From positions 1 to 38,427 of the forward strand of contig DATHII010000323.1 in NCBI GenBank assembly GCA_035316885.1: a stretch of DNA of 38,427 nucleotides, read 5' to 3'. The notes beneath the pieces are model-generated. The model had not been told where the DNA came from. It made no database searches and saw only the letters and a list, made by a program, of their open reading frames with translations. The position numbers and the translations under genes were made by a program. Positions within the stretch are counted from its first letter, which is position 1, and each line of letters begins with the position of its first letter. Shown in pieces: positions 1 through 7,818 of this stretch. The stretch is from DASRTE01 sp035316885. Its GTDB lineage: Bacteria; Actinomycetota; Actinomycetes; Jiangellales; Jiangellaceae.

Positions 1-243
1 CCCACGACACCGAACGGCAGGTCCACGGTGACCAGGTACTGCCCTGGCCTCACGTCGACGAATCCGAACCATCCCGAGCCGTTGCTGTACCTGGTGACCT
101 CGTCCCCGTCGCCGAGCAAACGGGTCGAGCGTGACCTCGGCGTGGTCGAGCGGCGTTCCGTCGCGTAGCACCAACTCGCCCACGACGCGCGTTGCCGGAC
201 CTGCCGTTCGCGAGCGGACGGAGGACCCGTTCGACGCGGACGG
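1..243 (-). pseudogene. Fragment of a protein with a prealbumin-like (carboxypeptidase regulatory-like) domain, frameshifted
   Basis: Read on the minus strand, about 225-125 encodes a stretch with RVVGELVLRDGTPLDHAEVT. About 120-1 encodes, in another frame, a stretch with GWFGFVDVRPGQYLVTVDLP. Together they make one beta-sandwich domain of the carboxypeptidase-regulatory/prealbumin-like type, often found at the C-terminus of secreted hydrolases in actinobacteria. The two halves are out of frame near position 120. The coding signal stops near 240, with no start codon or upstream domain before the oppositely oriented AnmK fragment. The C-terminus runs off the left edge. I infer a decayed gene; a single sequencing error could explain the frameshift but not the missing N-terminal part. 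The parent enzyme cannot be named from this piece. Confidence 0.5.
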
Positions 244-699
244 CGTGCACACCTCTCGAGGAACGGTCGATGCCGCCCTATTGGACGTATTGCTCGCGGA
301 TCCCATCCTCGCAGCGCCCACACCCAAGTCGACCGGGAGGGAGAGGTACAACGTGGGTTATCTGGCCACGGCGCTGGACCGCGCGCCGGTCGCCGAACTT
401 GACGACGTCCTCGCGACGCTCGCCGAGCTCACCGCGGCCGCGGCAACGTCCGAGGTCGTGCGGTTCGGCGTCGACCGGGTGTGGGCCTCGGGCGGTGGCA
501 TGCGAAAGCGGGTCTGGTGTCAGGCCTGCGCAGGCGGCTCGCGGCCGCCGGGGCCGGGCTGGCCACGACCGACGAGCTCGGGCTTCCCGCGGACGACAAG
601 GAGGCCCACGCCTTCACGCTATTGGCCTGGCTGACCTGGCACGGGCTGCCGGTGCCGCTGCCGACCCTGCCGGCGAGGGTAATCGTCACGGCGTCGTGA
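228..699 (+). pseudogene. anmK: Anhydro-N-acetylmuramic acid kinase, C-terminal fragment with frameshift
   Basis: The first part, in the frame used around 228-505, contains LLADPILAAPTPKSTGRE, the conserved sugar-kinase segment of AnmK, and ends at SGGGMR. The second part (from about 510, other frame) contains TTDELGLPADDKEAHAF and WHGLPVPLPT, the usual AnmK C-terminus. AnmK phosphorylates 1,6-anhydro-MurNAc to recycle cell-wall sugar. The N-terminal half (ATP site) is absent and replaced by the minus-strand fragment. A one-base loss just after SGGGMR breaks the frame where the family has an Asn-Pro. Its stop overlaps the end of the convergent ACT-domain gene by 14 bases. This is therefore a non-functional remnant unless the assembly is wrong. 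Confidence 0.7.
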
Positions 700-1306
700 C
701 GGGGTCCAGGACGGTGGAGAGCGGCAGGCAGGCAAGGACGTCGAGGATGTGCTGGAGGCGGCCGAGCTCGCTGCGGTGGAACGACGGCCCGTCCTCACGG
801 GCGACGGTGAGGACGTGCTCGCCGGGCAGCGGGGCCCGGGCCAGCCGCGCACCGTCGGTGATCGCGACGATCCGGACCGGTGCCGCCTCGGGCAGCCGGG
901 GATGGGCCGGTGCCTGAGGGCTGGCCATCCGGACCTGGCCGGCGCTGTCGGAGACGCAGGCCCAGGTCGCAGCCAACACGAGCGGAGCGGCATCCATCAA
1001 AGTGGCGAGCGCGCGGGACGGAGCGGTCACCATGGCGGCCATGACCCCAGCCTCGGGCATCGCCTCGGCCGTGGCGCGGGTAGCCCACACCCCGACCGGA
1101 CGCACTCCCGGTATCGAGCGGAGAGCCGAGAGCAGGCGGTCGCGGGGCTGGCCGCGCCACTCGAGGGTGATGTCGTCCAGGGCCCGACCGCCGTCGCGTT
1201 CGAGTACGTAGATCTGGGCCACGTCGGCACCGAGGACGCCGAGCGTCCAGGTCACACGACCGAGCGAGCCCGGCTGGTCGGGCAGTTCGATCCGTAGTCG
1301 CAGCAC
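686..1306 (-). CDS. ACT-domain amino-acid-binding protein
   Basis: The protein has 206 residues. Residues 1-75 form a typical ACT domain: MLRLRIELPDQPGSLGRVT is the first strand and ligand-binding turn, followed by LGADVAQIYVLE. ACT domains bind amino acids and usually regulate an enzyme. Here no catalytic domain is attached, so it is a stand-alone sensor or adaptor. The C-terminal half contains VRIVAITDGARLARAPLPG and a stretch resembling conserved actinobacterial homologues with no assigned function. The ORF begins with ATG at 1306. It is separated by about 110 bases from the DUF202 genes upstream, so it may be its own unit. The ligand cannot be told from sequence. Confidence 0.75.
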   Translation of the reverse strand: MLRLRIELPDQPGSLGRVTWTLGVLGADVAQIYVLERDGGRALDDITLEWRGQPRDRLLSALRSIPGVRPVGVWATRATAEAMPEAGVMAAMVTAPSRALATLMDAAPLVLAATWACVSDSAGQVRMASPQAPAHPRLPEAAPVRIVAITDGARLARAPLPGEHVLTVAREDGPSFHRSELGRLQHILDVLACLPLSTVLDPVTTP

Positions 1307-1419
1307 GATGGGGCACCCCCAGGCTGGATGGGCGGGCTACCGTCCGCGGGCCGCGGAACGGCGCTGTCCACGCTGGCGCGGCAATGTTGCCCCGGTGTTT
1401 CCGCCGCGCGTCGATGGGA

Positions 1420-1767
1420 TCAATCCGAGAGGACGTAGACAAGCTCGGCGACGGCGAGGACGACCACGAGGACGGCGACGCCGGCCGGCAGCCGGCCGTC
1501 GGGCGGCCGTGCCTGCGAAGACAGCATGGCGTGCGCCGTGCGGTACCGCCGCCCGGCGCCGACGAGCACGACGACGGCCAGAGGCAGAGCGACCGCGGCG
1601 AAGACCGACGTGAGAGCCCCGAGCCGCTCCACCACGACCCGGGTCGCCAGCAGTGCAGCCCCCAGCAGTGCCAGCGCTGTGCGGGTCCAGGCCAGTGCTG
1701 TGCGTTCGTTCGGTACGCCGCTGCCGCGCCCCGGCCCGAAGCCGGGGCCGGTCGCCGTGGGCGTCAT
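1420..1767 (-). CDS. DUF202 family membrane protein (second copy)
   Basis: This 115-residue protein has the DUF202 (YidH-like) signature VPNERTALAWTRTALALLGA near residues 18-37, which enters the first membrane segment. Two further hydrophobic segments follow (about 53-71 and 94-113). The function of the family is unknown. The start ATG at 1767 overlaps the stop of the upstream DUF202 gene in an ATGA, so the two are translationally coupled. I chose this start because the same frame stays open far upstream only as a shadow of the other two genes. A tandem pair of DUF202 proteins suggests a hetero-oligomer. Confidence 0.8.
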   Translation of the reverse strand: MTPTATGPGFGPGRGSGVPNERTALAWTRTALALLGAALLATRVVVERLGALTSVFAAVALPLAVVVLVGAGRRYRTAHAMLSSQARPPDGRLPAGVAVLVVVLAVAELVYVLSD

Positions 1768-2129
1768 CCGGCCAGGACCGCGACCACGACGAGGACCCCG
1801 ACGACGATCAGGCCGAAGCCGAGGAGCGGCGCGAGCGTCGGCGAGGGCAGCGGCCGCGACTGCCGCATCGCACGCTCGGCGCGGGCCCATCGCACATACG
1901 CACCACCGCTCGCCAGTGCCCCGAGGACGACCACCGTGACCACGAGGGCACGCCGTGAGCCCTCGGACGCGGGCACCGCCAGTCCCTCGAGTGCGATCCC
2001 CACGGCAAGCAAGGCGAGGCCGGTCCGGATCCAGGCCAGGAACGTCCGCTCGTTCGCGAAGCTGAACCGCGGATCCGGCTCCTCGCCGACGTCGTAGACC
2101 CGCCGAGGCCACCGCCCGTCCCGCGTCAT
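1764..2129 (-). CDS. DUF202 family membrane protein (first copy, YidH-like)
   Basis: The protein has 121 residues and three predicted membrane segments (about 34-50, 60-80 and 101-120). The hallmark motif FSFANERTFLAWIRTGLALL sits at residues 22-41. DUF202 proteins are small inner-membrane proteins of unknown role. The gene overlaps the next DUF202 gene by four bases and lies 30 bases after the stop of the 169-residue hypothetical gene, so all three probably form one transcript. It is clearly a diverged paralogue of its neighbour: both share NERT-ALAW and the TRTALALL/IRTGLALL core. Confidence 0.85.
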   Translation of the reverse strand: MTRDGRWPRRVYDVGEEPDPRFSFANERTFLAWIRTGLALLAVGIALEGLAVPASEGSRRALVVTVVVLGALASGGAYVRWARAERAMRQSRPLPSPTLAPLLGFGLIVVGVLVVVAVLAG

Positions 2130-2159
2130 CGCTGTCCGCCCTCCGCCGACGCCCGCCGG

Positions 2160-2669
2160 TCAGAGCCGGGGTTCGACCTGGTCGGAGCGCCGGTGTCGCC
2201 CGGGGACCTGAGGACCGGGCAAGGCGGCAGCGTCGGGCGCACCCTCGCGTGGCCTCTCGTGTCCGTTGGCGGCCGGCCCCGGCCCTGAGCCGGGATCGAC
2301 CGGAGGCGGTGCGATGTCCGGGTCGCCGGTCGGTGTCTCGTCGTCGCCGACGACGTCGCGCTCCGCCCGCCGGCGGGCGCGTCGCCCGACTTGCATGGCC
2401 CCGGGCAGGTCCTCGATCTCGCGGGCCGGGGCGTCGATCCACTGGATGCTCGTGGCGTCGCCGTGTCCGTGGACCGCGAGCATGTCGTCGAGCGAGCCCC
2501 AGGTGCTGGTGGCCGGATGGCTCGAGCACCAGCGCAGCACGACGTGGCCGTCGGAGAACGCGATCCCGAAGGCGACCACGCCGACGCCGGAGACACCGGT
2601 GTAGTCGACGTGCCGGACGAGTGCGAACCTGCGCGGGAGCACGGCCGTCACCACCGGCCACTCGGCCAC
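2160..2669 (-). CDS. Conserved hypothetical protein
   Basis: The product has 169 residues. Residues 1-80 are well ordered and resemble a conserved actinobacterial family of unknown function: FALVRHVDYTGVSGVGVVAF, then HVVLRWCSSHPATSTWGSLD and VHGHGDATSIQWID. The C-terminal half is low-complexity, rich in Pro, Gly, Arg and Asp, and probably disordered. There is no signal peptide, and the GTG start at 2669 has only a weak ribosome-binding site. It is the first gene of a likely three-gene unit with two DUF202 membrane proteins. I do not recognise a function. The beta-strand-rich N-terminus with a Trp-Cys-Ser segment might bind a partner or ligand, but that is a guess. Confidence 0.65.
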   Translation of the reverse strand: MAEWPVVTAVLPRRFALVRHVDYTGVSGVGVVAFGIAFSDGHVVLRWCSSHPATSTWGSLDDMLAVHGHGDATSIQWIDAPAREIEDLPGAMQVGRRARRRAERDVVGDDETPTGDPDIAPPPVDPGSGPGPAANGHERPREGAPDAAALPGPQVPGRHRRSDQVEPRL

Positions 2670-2762
2670 CGGGCCACCCGGCCCCGGACAGCGAGCGATG
2701 GCCGGATCACGGGGTCATCTTCGTGCACACCGGGACCGGTGTCACGGTTCCACGCCGCGCCG

Positions 2763-3599
2763 TCACGGCTCGCACAACGTGTCCATGGCGCTCTGGACGC
2801 CGAAGTCCCCTTTTACCTCCACGTGGATCTGCGGGCCGTCGTCGAGGCTGAACCAGAGAGGGAAGACGTAGTTCTTCTTGCCCTCGGCCCGGGCGTGCGG
2901 GTCGCAGCGCAGGGCAACTGCCCGCACCGGGACGGACAGGAGGTCCTGGTCGGGTCCCAGCGTGGCGATGGGGTCGGCGCCGTCCATCGGTTGCAGCGTG
3001 TAGGCGACGCTTCCGGCGACCTGCTCCAGGGTCACCGTCGGTCCGGCGCCGACCCGGTGGAGTTCGACGCTTCCCACGAGGGCCTGCTCGCCGGGCGCGG
3101 GCGTCCACGTCTGGCCGAGGCTGATCGCGACCACGTCGGCGAGCCGTTGCCGGCCGCAGCTGAGGGCCAGCAGGCGCCGGAGCACGTCCGAGGAATCGTC
3201 GACCGTGACGTGGGCGTCGCGGCCGTCGGCCACGACATCGGCCGATGCCGGCCCGGTCGCCGGCGTCTGGCCTGAGCACGTCGGCTCACCGTAGGCGACA
3301 CGGAAGTTGATCCGCCGTCCCGGCTGGATTACGGCGTCGTCCTGACTGGTCTTCTTCGGGAACGGTGGTGCCGCCAGGATGAGGTCCTCGATCCGCACCG
3401 GGATCTCGCCCTCATTGGTCACCTGCACGCGGATGGTCCCCCTGGACAGGTCCAGGTTGGACTGGATCACCTCTGCGGCAAGCTGCGGGGCGGGCGCGGT
3501 GGTTTCGTCCGATCCCCCGCAGCCCGCGACGAGTGCTGCGATCACGGTGATGCCTGAGGCGGCGACAAGGCGGCGTCGGCAGAACGCCCTTGTCGGCAT
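2763..3599 (-). CDS. Secreted lipoprotein of unknown function
   Basis: The 278-residue product starts with Arg-rich MPTRAFCRRR, then a hydrophobic stretch and the lipobox LVAGC (Cys about residue 27), so it should be exported and lipid-anchored. The mature part starts with a Ser/Thr/Pro-rich linker. A beta-rich region follows, with VQVTNEGEIPVRIEDLIL, which reads like an immunoglobulin-type fold. Several Cys residues (in PTCSGQTP, LLALSCGRQ, ALRCDPHA and DTLCEP) could form disulfides outside the cell. No enzymatic motif is visible. It is followed by about 90 bases before the 169-residue hypothetical gene, and about 45 bases separate its start from the soxR stop. Confidence 0.75.
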   Translation of the reverse strand: MPTRAFCRRRLVAASGITVIAALVAGCGGSDETTAPAPQLAAEVIQSNLDLSRGTIRVQVTNEGEIPVRIEDLILAAPPFPKKTSQDDAVIQPGRRINFRVAYGEPTCSGQTPATGPASADVVADGRDAHVTVDDSSDVLRRLLALSCGRQRLADVVAISLGQTWTPAPGEQALVGSVELHRVGAGPTVTLEQVAGSVAYTLQPMDGADPIATLGPDQDLLSVPVRAVALRCDPHARAEGKKNYVFPLWFSLDDGPQIHVEVKGDFGVQSAMDTLCEP

Positions 3600-3645
3600 G
3601 GGGGGATGATAGGTGCCGCACCGGAACGGTCGGCGGGTGCGTGGC

Positions 3646-4113
3646 TCAGCGAGCCGGCTCTGGCCGACGGTCGCCCCACAGGTAGCGTGGGCCGGCGCCG
3701 AGAGCCGCCGCCTGGTCGTCCGGGTTGTAGAGGTGGCACGTCGTCAGTGACAGGCAGCCGCACCCGATGCACTGGTCGAGCTCGTCACGCAGCCGGCCCA
3801 GCTCGGCGATCCGCTGGTCGAGCCGCGACCGCCACGACTGCGAGAGCCGCGTCCAGTCCTCGGTGGTGGGGGTTCGGGCGGCGGGCAGCGTGTCCAGCGC
3901 CGTGCGGATCTCATCCAGCGTGAGCCCGACGCGCTGCGCCGCGCGGACGAACGCGACCCGGCGCAACGTCGACCGCGGGAAGACGCGGTGCCCGCCGGCG
4001 GTGCGATCGGACGAGAGCAGGCCCTTGGCCTCGTAGAAACGTAGCGCCGACGTCGAGGCGCCACTGCGCGCCGCGAGGTCGCCGATCGTCAGCCGACTCC
4101 CCGTGGAACCCAT
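3646..4113 (-). CDS. soxR: SoxR redox-sensing MerR-family regulator
   Basis: This 155-residue protein has an N-terminal MerR winged helix (LTIGDLAARSGASTSALRFY, residues 8-27), a dimerising coiled coil, and the SoxR cluster-binding motif CIGCGCLSLTTC with Cys 115, 118, 120 and 126. The [2Fe-2S] cluster is oxidised by redox-active compounds and switches the bound promoter on. Family knowledge: in actinomycetes SoxR usually answers redox-active metabolites rather than running a SoxS cascade, and no soxS is here. The ATG at 4113 follows a SoxR-box-like dyad only a few bases upstream, so autoregulation is likely. No obvious target gene, such as a monooxygenase or exporter, is adjacent. Confidence 0.93.
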   Translation of the reverse strand: MGSTGSRLTIGDLAARSGASTSALRFYEAKGLLSSDRTAGGHRVFPRSTLRRVAFVRAAQRVGLTLDEIRTALDTLPAARTPTTEDWTRLSQSWRSRLDQRIAELGRLRDELDQCIGCGCLSLTTCHLYNPDDQAAALGAGPRYLWGDRRPEPAR

Positions 4114-4115
4114 GG

Positions 4116-4133
4116 CTTCATGTTAACTTCAAC
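4116..4133 (-). promoter_or_regulatory. Candidate SoxR box upstream of soxR
   Basis: On the minus strand this 18-mer is GTTGAAGTTAACATGAAG. Against the enterobacterial soxS-type box CCTCAAGTTAACTTGAGG it matches at 13 of 18 positions, including the whole GTTAAC core. It ends two bases before the soxR ATG. Its place next to soxR and its intact core support binding. The extreme nearness to the start suggests a leaderless or very short-leader transcript, which is inference. Confidence 0.5.
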
Positions 4134-4161
4134 TTCGGCCCACCGGTCGTACCCTGCTCCG

Positions 4162-4210
4162 TGATCATCGGCAGTTCGGTGCCGCAAAGGACCCGAAGTG
4201 CCGATGATCA
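4162..4210. repeat. Long inverted repeat (hairpin) between soxR and a small gene
   Basis: The left arm (4162-4179, TGATCATCGGCAGTTCGG) and right arm (4193-4210, CCGAAGTGCCGATGATCA) pair over 18 bases with one mismatch, around a 13-base loop. No T-run follows on either strand. It could be a dispersed intergenic palindrome or a factor-dependent terminator for transcription from the left. No second copy of the arm occurs in this window. Confidence 0.75.
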
Positions 4211-4284
4211 GCGGCCCGCGGCGAGGCATCCGGCGGGACCCGCGCTAGCCTGCGTCACGGCAGGCACGACACCGAGGAGAGCGC

Positions 4285-4569
4285 ATGGAGCCCAACGCCG
4301 ATGTCGACGCGATGGTCGCGGACGCCGTGAGGAACATCCGGGATCGCTTCGGACCCGAGGGCCTGCGCGACCTGGTCACCCTCGCGAACGTCGAGATCGA
4401 CCGTAGTGAACGGGCGGTCGAGGATCTCGGTGCGCTGGTCGAACCCTCGGGGACGACGTCGGCGCCCGTCTACGACTCCGCCGACACGCAGGCGTGGATC
4501 GCCTACACCGACCGCGATCCTGAGCCGGCCTCGTTCGGCGACAGCGACGCCGACGGCGACGGCGACTAG
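4285..4569 (+). CDS. Small acidic hypothetical protein
   Basis: The 94-residue product has a helical N-terminal half (VADAVRNIRDRFGPEGLRDL, about residues 12-31). It ends in a run of Asp/Gly (FGDSDADGDGD) and is strongly acidic. The ATG at 4285 has a purine-rich GAGGAGAG just upstream. Its stop overlaps the stop of the convergent otsA gene by four bases. I do not recognise the family; the high-GC third positions and ribosome-binding site support it as a real gene. Confidence 0.6.
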   Translation: MEPNADVDAMVADAVRNIRDRFGPEGLRDLVTLANVEIDRSERAVEDLGALVEPSGTTSAPVYDSADTQAWIAYTDRDPEPASFGDSDADGDGD

Positions 4570-5963
4570 ACCGCTCGGAGGGTCTCGAGGAAGTCGCGGG
4601 CCCAGCGGGCGACGTCGTGGGTCATGACGTGGTCGCGAAGCCGCTGCATCCGCTGTTCGGCCTCGTCGTCGGGCAGGCGCATCGCCACCAAGAGCGTCCG
4701 CTTGAGGCCGTCGATGTCGTGCGGGTTCACCAGGAACGCACCGTCGAGCTCATCGGCTGCGCCGGCGAACTCGGAGAGGACCAGCGCGCCGCGCAGGTCG
4801 GTGCGGGCCGCGACGTACTCCTTCGCCACCAGGTTCATACCGTCGCGCAGCGGCGTCACTGCCATGACATCGGCGGCGCGCAGGAGTGCGACCAACTCCG
4901 GCCGGTCGTAGGAGGAGTGCAGGTACTGGACGGCCGCCGTGCCGATGCGGCCGTAGTCGCCGTTGATACGCCCCACCTGGAGCTCGATGTCGTCGCGCAG
5001 CGTCTGGTACGCCTCGACCCGCTCTCGGCTGGGCGTCGCCACCTGGACGAAGACCGCCTCGTCGGGGGTGACCTCGCCCTCGGCGAGGAGTTCGCCCCAT
5101 GCCTTGAGCCGGTGCCCGATGCCCTTGGTGTAGTCGAGCCGGTCGACGCCGAGGAGTACGTGCTCGGGCGACCCGATCTCCTCGCGGATGGTCGCGGACC
5201 TGGCGAGGACGTCGGGGTCGGCCGCCAGCCGGGCGACTTCCTCGACCTCGATCGAGATCGGAAACGCGCGCGCGAGAACCTTGCGGCCGTCGTCGACGAG
5301 CACGAGGTCATCGGTCACCGCCGCGTCGGTGAGGCGCGCGCAGAGGCCGACGAAGTTGTCCGCCGCACCGAGACGCTGGAACCCGACCAGGTCCGCACCC
5401 AGCAAGCCCTCGAGGATCTGCCGCCGCCACGGCAGTTGCGCGAACAGCTCGCCCGGGGGGAACGGGATGTGCAGGAAGAACCCGATCGTCAGGTCCGGCC
5501 GCAGCTCACGGAGCATTCGTGGCACGAGCTGGAGCTGGTAGTCCTGGACGAACACGAACGCGCCCTCGTCGGCGACGGCGGCGGTGGCCTCGGCGAAGCG
5601 GCGGTTCACCCTGCGGTACGCGTCCCACCACTCGCGGTGGTAGACCGGTGCGACGATGACGTCGTGGTAGAGCGGCCACAGGGTGGCGTTGGAGAACCCT
5701 TCGTAGTAGAGGCTGACGTCGTCGAGGGACAGCGGCACGGCCACGAGGTCCATGCCTTCTGAGGTGAACGGCTCGGGTGCGTCATCGGGGATGCCGGTCC
5801 AGCCCACCCACGCTCCGTCATAGGCGCGCATGACCGGCGCCAGGGCCGTCACGAGGCCGCCGGGACTGCGCCGCCAGGTGGTCTCGCCGTCGGCGTCGGT
5901 CACGCGGTCGACGGGTAACCGGTTCGCCACGACAACGAAGCTGCTCGTGCCCTTGCTCACCAC
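4566..5963 (-). CDS. otsA: Trehalose-6-phosphate synthase (GT20)
   Basis: The enzyme joins an NDP-glucose and glucose-6-phosphate to make trehalose-6-phosphate in the cytoplasm. The 465-residue length is normal for OtsA. Family motifs appear in order: FVVVANRLPVDR near the N-terminus, SPGGLVTAL, WVGWTG, FVQDYQLQLVPRMLR, GFFLHIPFPPGELF, the donor-site VDRLDYTKGIGHRLKAW, and RDGMNLVAKEYVAAR followed by LSEFAGAADEL. The start has two adjacent GTG codons (5963 and 5960) after a good GGGAGGCGAGG sequence, and either could be used. The phosphatase gene otsB lies 1 kb away on the other strand, so the two steps are not one transcript. The intergenic region with DUF3263 is divergent and may hold both promoters. 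Confidence 0.96.
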   Translation of the reverse strand: MVSKGTSSFVVVANRLPVDRVTDADGETTWRRSPGGLVTALAPVMRAYDGAWVGWTGIPDDAPEPFTSEGMDLVAVPLSLDDVSLYYEGFSNATLWPLYHDVIVAPVYHREWWDAYRRVNRRFAEATAAVADEGAFVFVQDYQLQLVPRMLRELRPDLTIGFFLHIPFPPGELFAQLPWRRQILEGLLGADLVGFQRLGAADNFVGLCARLTDAAVTDDLVLVDDGRKVLARAFPISIEVEEVARLAADPDVLARSATIREEIGSPEHVLLGVDRLDYTKGIGHRLKAWGELLAEGEVTPDEAVFVQVATPSRERVEAYQTLRDDIELQVGRINGDYGRIGTAAVQYLHSSYDRPELVALLRAADVMAVTPLRDGMNLVAKEYVAARTDLRGALVLSEFAGAADELDGAFLVNPHDIDGLKRTLLVAMRLPDDEAEQRMQRLRDHVMTHDVARWARDFLETLRAV

Positions 5964-6100
5964 GGGACCTCGCCTCCCTGTCCCTCACCGTAGCCAACGA
6001 ACGCCGTACCTACATCGGCCGGATGACAGGTTCCGGCGATGGCCGACACGCACCAGTCGTCGGCCTGTCGGAGCCAGGGGTGGGATCCGGGTTCCGTACC

Positions 6101-6421
6101 ATGACCCGCATGGAACCAGCGTCCGAGGCGGTCACCTCCTACCGTCCGTCCCGCGCCCCCGCTGCTCCCGGGGAACTGGACGAACGCGACCGGGCGATCC
6201 TCGACTTCGAGCGCCAGTGGTGGAAGTACGCCGGCGCCAAGGAACAGGCTGTCCGCGACCTGTTCGGCATGTCGGCGACGCGCTACTACCAGGTGCTGAA
6301 CGCCCTGATCGACCGGTCCGAGGCGCTGGCGCACGACCCCATGCTGGTCAAGCGGCTGCGGCGGCTGCGAGCCAGCCGTCAGCGGGCCCGCTCCGCGCGG
6401 CGTCTCGGCTTCGAGGCCTGA
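6101..6421 (+). CDS. DUF3263 protein
   Basis: This small basic protein matches the actinobacterial DUF3263 family: ERDRAILDFERQWWKYAGAK, then EQAVRDLFGMSATRYYQVLN, a helix-turn-helix-like core, and an Arg-rich tail. Family role is unknown; the fold suggests nucleic-acid binding. I chose ATG 6101, or ATG 6110 three codons on. A longer in-frame extension back to 6023 lacks family similarity. No Shine-Dalgarno is seen before 6101, so a leaderless transcript is possible. It lies just upstream of the LytR-C gene, as I recall is common in actinobacteria. Confidence 0.85.
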   Translation: MTRMEPASEAVTSYRPSRAPAAPGELDERDRAILDFERQWWKYAGAKEQAVRDLFGMSATRYYQVLNALIDRSEALAHDPMLVKRLRRLRASRQRARSARRLGFEA

Positions 6422-6449
6422 GACGAGCATGGCGTAGCCTCCTTGACCG

Positions 6450-6974
6450 ATGACGGTCCGCGAGCGACTCGACCGGGTGTGGCCCTCGCTGGTTGCCCTG
6501 CTCGGCACCGTGGCAGTGGTCGCCGGGCTACTGGTCCTGTTCGGTGAGGACGGCGACTCGGCAGACGACGCCGAGACCGTCGCGGAGAGCACGCAGACCT
6601 CCTCGCCCGACCCGTCGGCCGGGGCCGCCGCCCCGCCGACCGACGGCCCTCCGCCCACTCCGGTGACGGCACCACCGGAGCTCCGGGGGCGCGTCGGCAT
6701 CCTCAACGCCACCGATGTCACGGGGCTGGCGAGCAGCGCACAGGAGCGCCTCGAGGCGGGCGGCTGGGAGGTGCCGGTGATCGACACGTACAGCCAGTCA
6801 TTGGCGACCACGACCGTGTTCTACCCCGACGGCATGCAGGAGTCCGCCGAGGCGCTGGCCGCCCAGTTCCCGGAGATCACCCAGGTAGAGCCGACCACCA
6901 CGAACCTCACGACCCAGTGGCTGGTGCTCGTCGTCGGCGACGACTACGTCGAGGCGGTCGAGAACACCGGGTGA
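6450..6974 (+). CDS. LytR C-terminal domain membrane-anchored protein
   Basis: The 174-residue protein has one membrane helix at about residues 12-31 (SLVALLGTVAVVAGLLVLFG). A Ser/Pro/Asp-rich extracellular linker (about 33-78) follows, then a LytR_C domain starting near GRVGILNATDVTGLASSAQE and ending VLVVGDDYVEAV. LytR_C domains occur with LytR-CpsA-Psr cell-wall ligases, but the catalytic LCP domain is absent here. I infer an accessory cell-envelope protein that displays the domain outside the membrane. It follows DUF3263 by 28 bases. Its stop TGA overlaps a GTG that could be an alternative otsB start. Confidence 0.85.
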   Translation: MTVRERLDRVWPSLVALLGTVAVVAGLLVLFGEDGDSADDAETVAESTQTSSPDPSAGAAAPPTDGPPPTPVTAPPELRGRVGILNATDVTGLASSAQERLEAGGWEVPVIDTYSQSLATTTVFYPDGMQESAEALAAQFPEITQVEPTTTNLTTQWLVLVVGDDYVEAVENTG

Positions 6975-6985
6975 GGGGCCCGGTC

Positions 6986-7780
6986 ATGCCGACGACGCCG
7001 GACGGCCGAGCGGCCCTCGCGTCCGTGCTGGCGGAGCCCGCCCGCGCCCTGGTCGCCCTCGACTTCGACGGGACGCTGGCCCCGATCGTCGACCGGCCCG
7101 AACTCGCCGTCGCCCATCCCGGCGCGGCTGCCGCGCTGGGTGCCCTTTGCGAGAGGGTCGGCCGGGTGGCGATCATCACCGGCCGCGCCGCGGGTGACGC
7201 CGTGCGCCGCGGTGGACTGGCCGACATCGCGGGCCTGGTCGTCATGGGCCACTACGGGCTCGAACGGTGGAGCGGCGGACGGCTCGAGACTCCGTCCGAG
7301 CATCCGGGGGTCGCGGCGGCGCGGGCCGCGGGGGCCGGGCTCGTGGCGCAGGCACCCCCCGGGGTCGTCCTGGAGGACAAGGGTCACTCGGTCGCGTTCC
7401 ACACCCGCCGCGCGCCCGACCCTGGCGGCGCCCTCGCCGAGATCCGGCCACAGGTCGACCGTCTCGCCCGCGACACCGGCCTCGAGGTCGCCCCCGGCCG
7501 GTTCGTGCTCGAACTGCGGCCGCCGGGCACCGACAAGGGCGCGACCCTTCGCGCGCTGGTCGCTGAGACTGGCGCCCGGTCGGTGGTGTTCGTCGGCGAC
7601 GACGTGGGCGATCTCGCCGCCGTGTCCGCACTGCGGAGCCTCGATGTCGCGGGCCTGGTCGTGTGCAGCGACTCTCCCGAGTCCCCGGACGCGTTGCGGC
7701 GGGAGGCAGACCTGGTGGTGGACGGTCCGGATGGTGTTGTCGCGTTCCTTGTGGCGCTGGCCGAACAGATCGTTTCCTGA
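6986..7780 (+). CDS. otsB: Trehalose-6-phosphate phosphatase (HAD superfamily)
   Basis: The product removes phosphate from trehalose-6-phosphate to give trehalose, completing the pathway begun by OtsA. HAD motif I is LDFDGTLAPI (Asp 26 nucleophile, Asp 28 acid). Motif II lies near VAIITGRAAGDAV, the cap contains GHYGLERWSGG, Lys is in LRPPGTDKGAT, and motif IV is VVFVGDDVGDLAAV. The ATG at 6986 has GAGGGG seven bases upstream. An in-frame GTG at 6971 overlapping the previous stop would add five residues and couple the genes, so the exact start is open. At 264 residues the length is normal for OtsB. Confidence 0.94.
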   Translation: MPTTPDGRAALASVLAEPARALVALDFDGTLAPIVDRPELAVAHPGAAAALGALCERVGRVAIITGRAAGDAVRRGGLADIAGLVVMGHYGLERWSGGRLETPSEHPGVAAARAAGAGLVAQAPPGVVLEDKGHSVAFHTRRAPDPGGALAEIRPQVDRLARDTGLEVAPGRFVLELRPPGTDKGATLRALVAETGARSVVFVGDDVGDLAAVSALRSLDVAGLVVCSDSPESPDALRREADLVVDGPDGVVAFLVALAEQIVS

Positions 7781-7818
7781 GGCTTCACGATCACGGCTCG
7801 TGGTGCCAGGCTGACGCC

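Noticed and set aside
4617..5762. 381-residue plus-strand ORF opposite otsA
   Set aside because: Shadow of the conserved OtsA frame; Val/Arg/Glu-rich with no ribosome-binding site.
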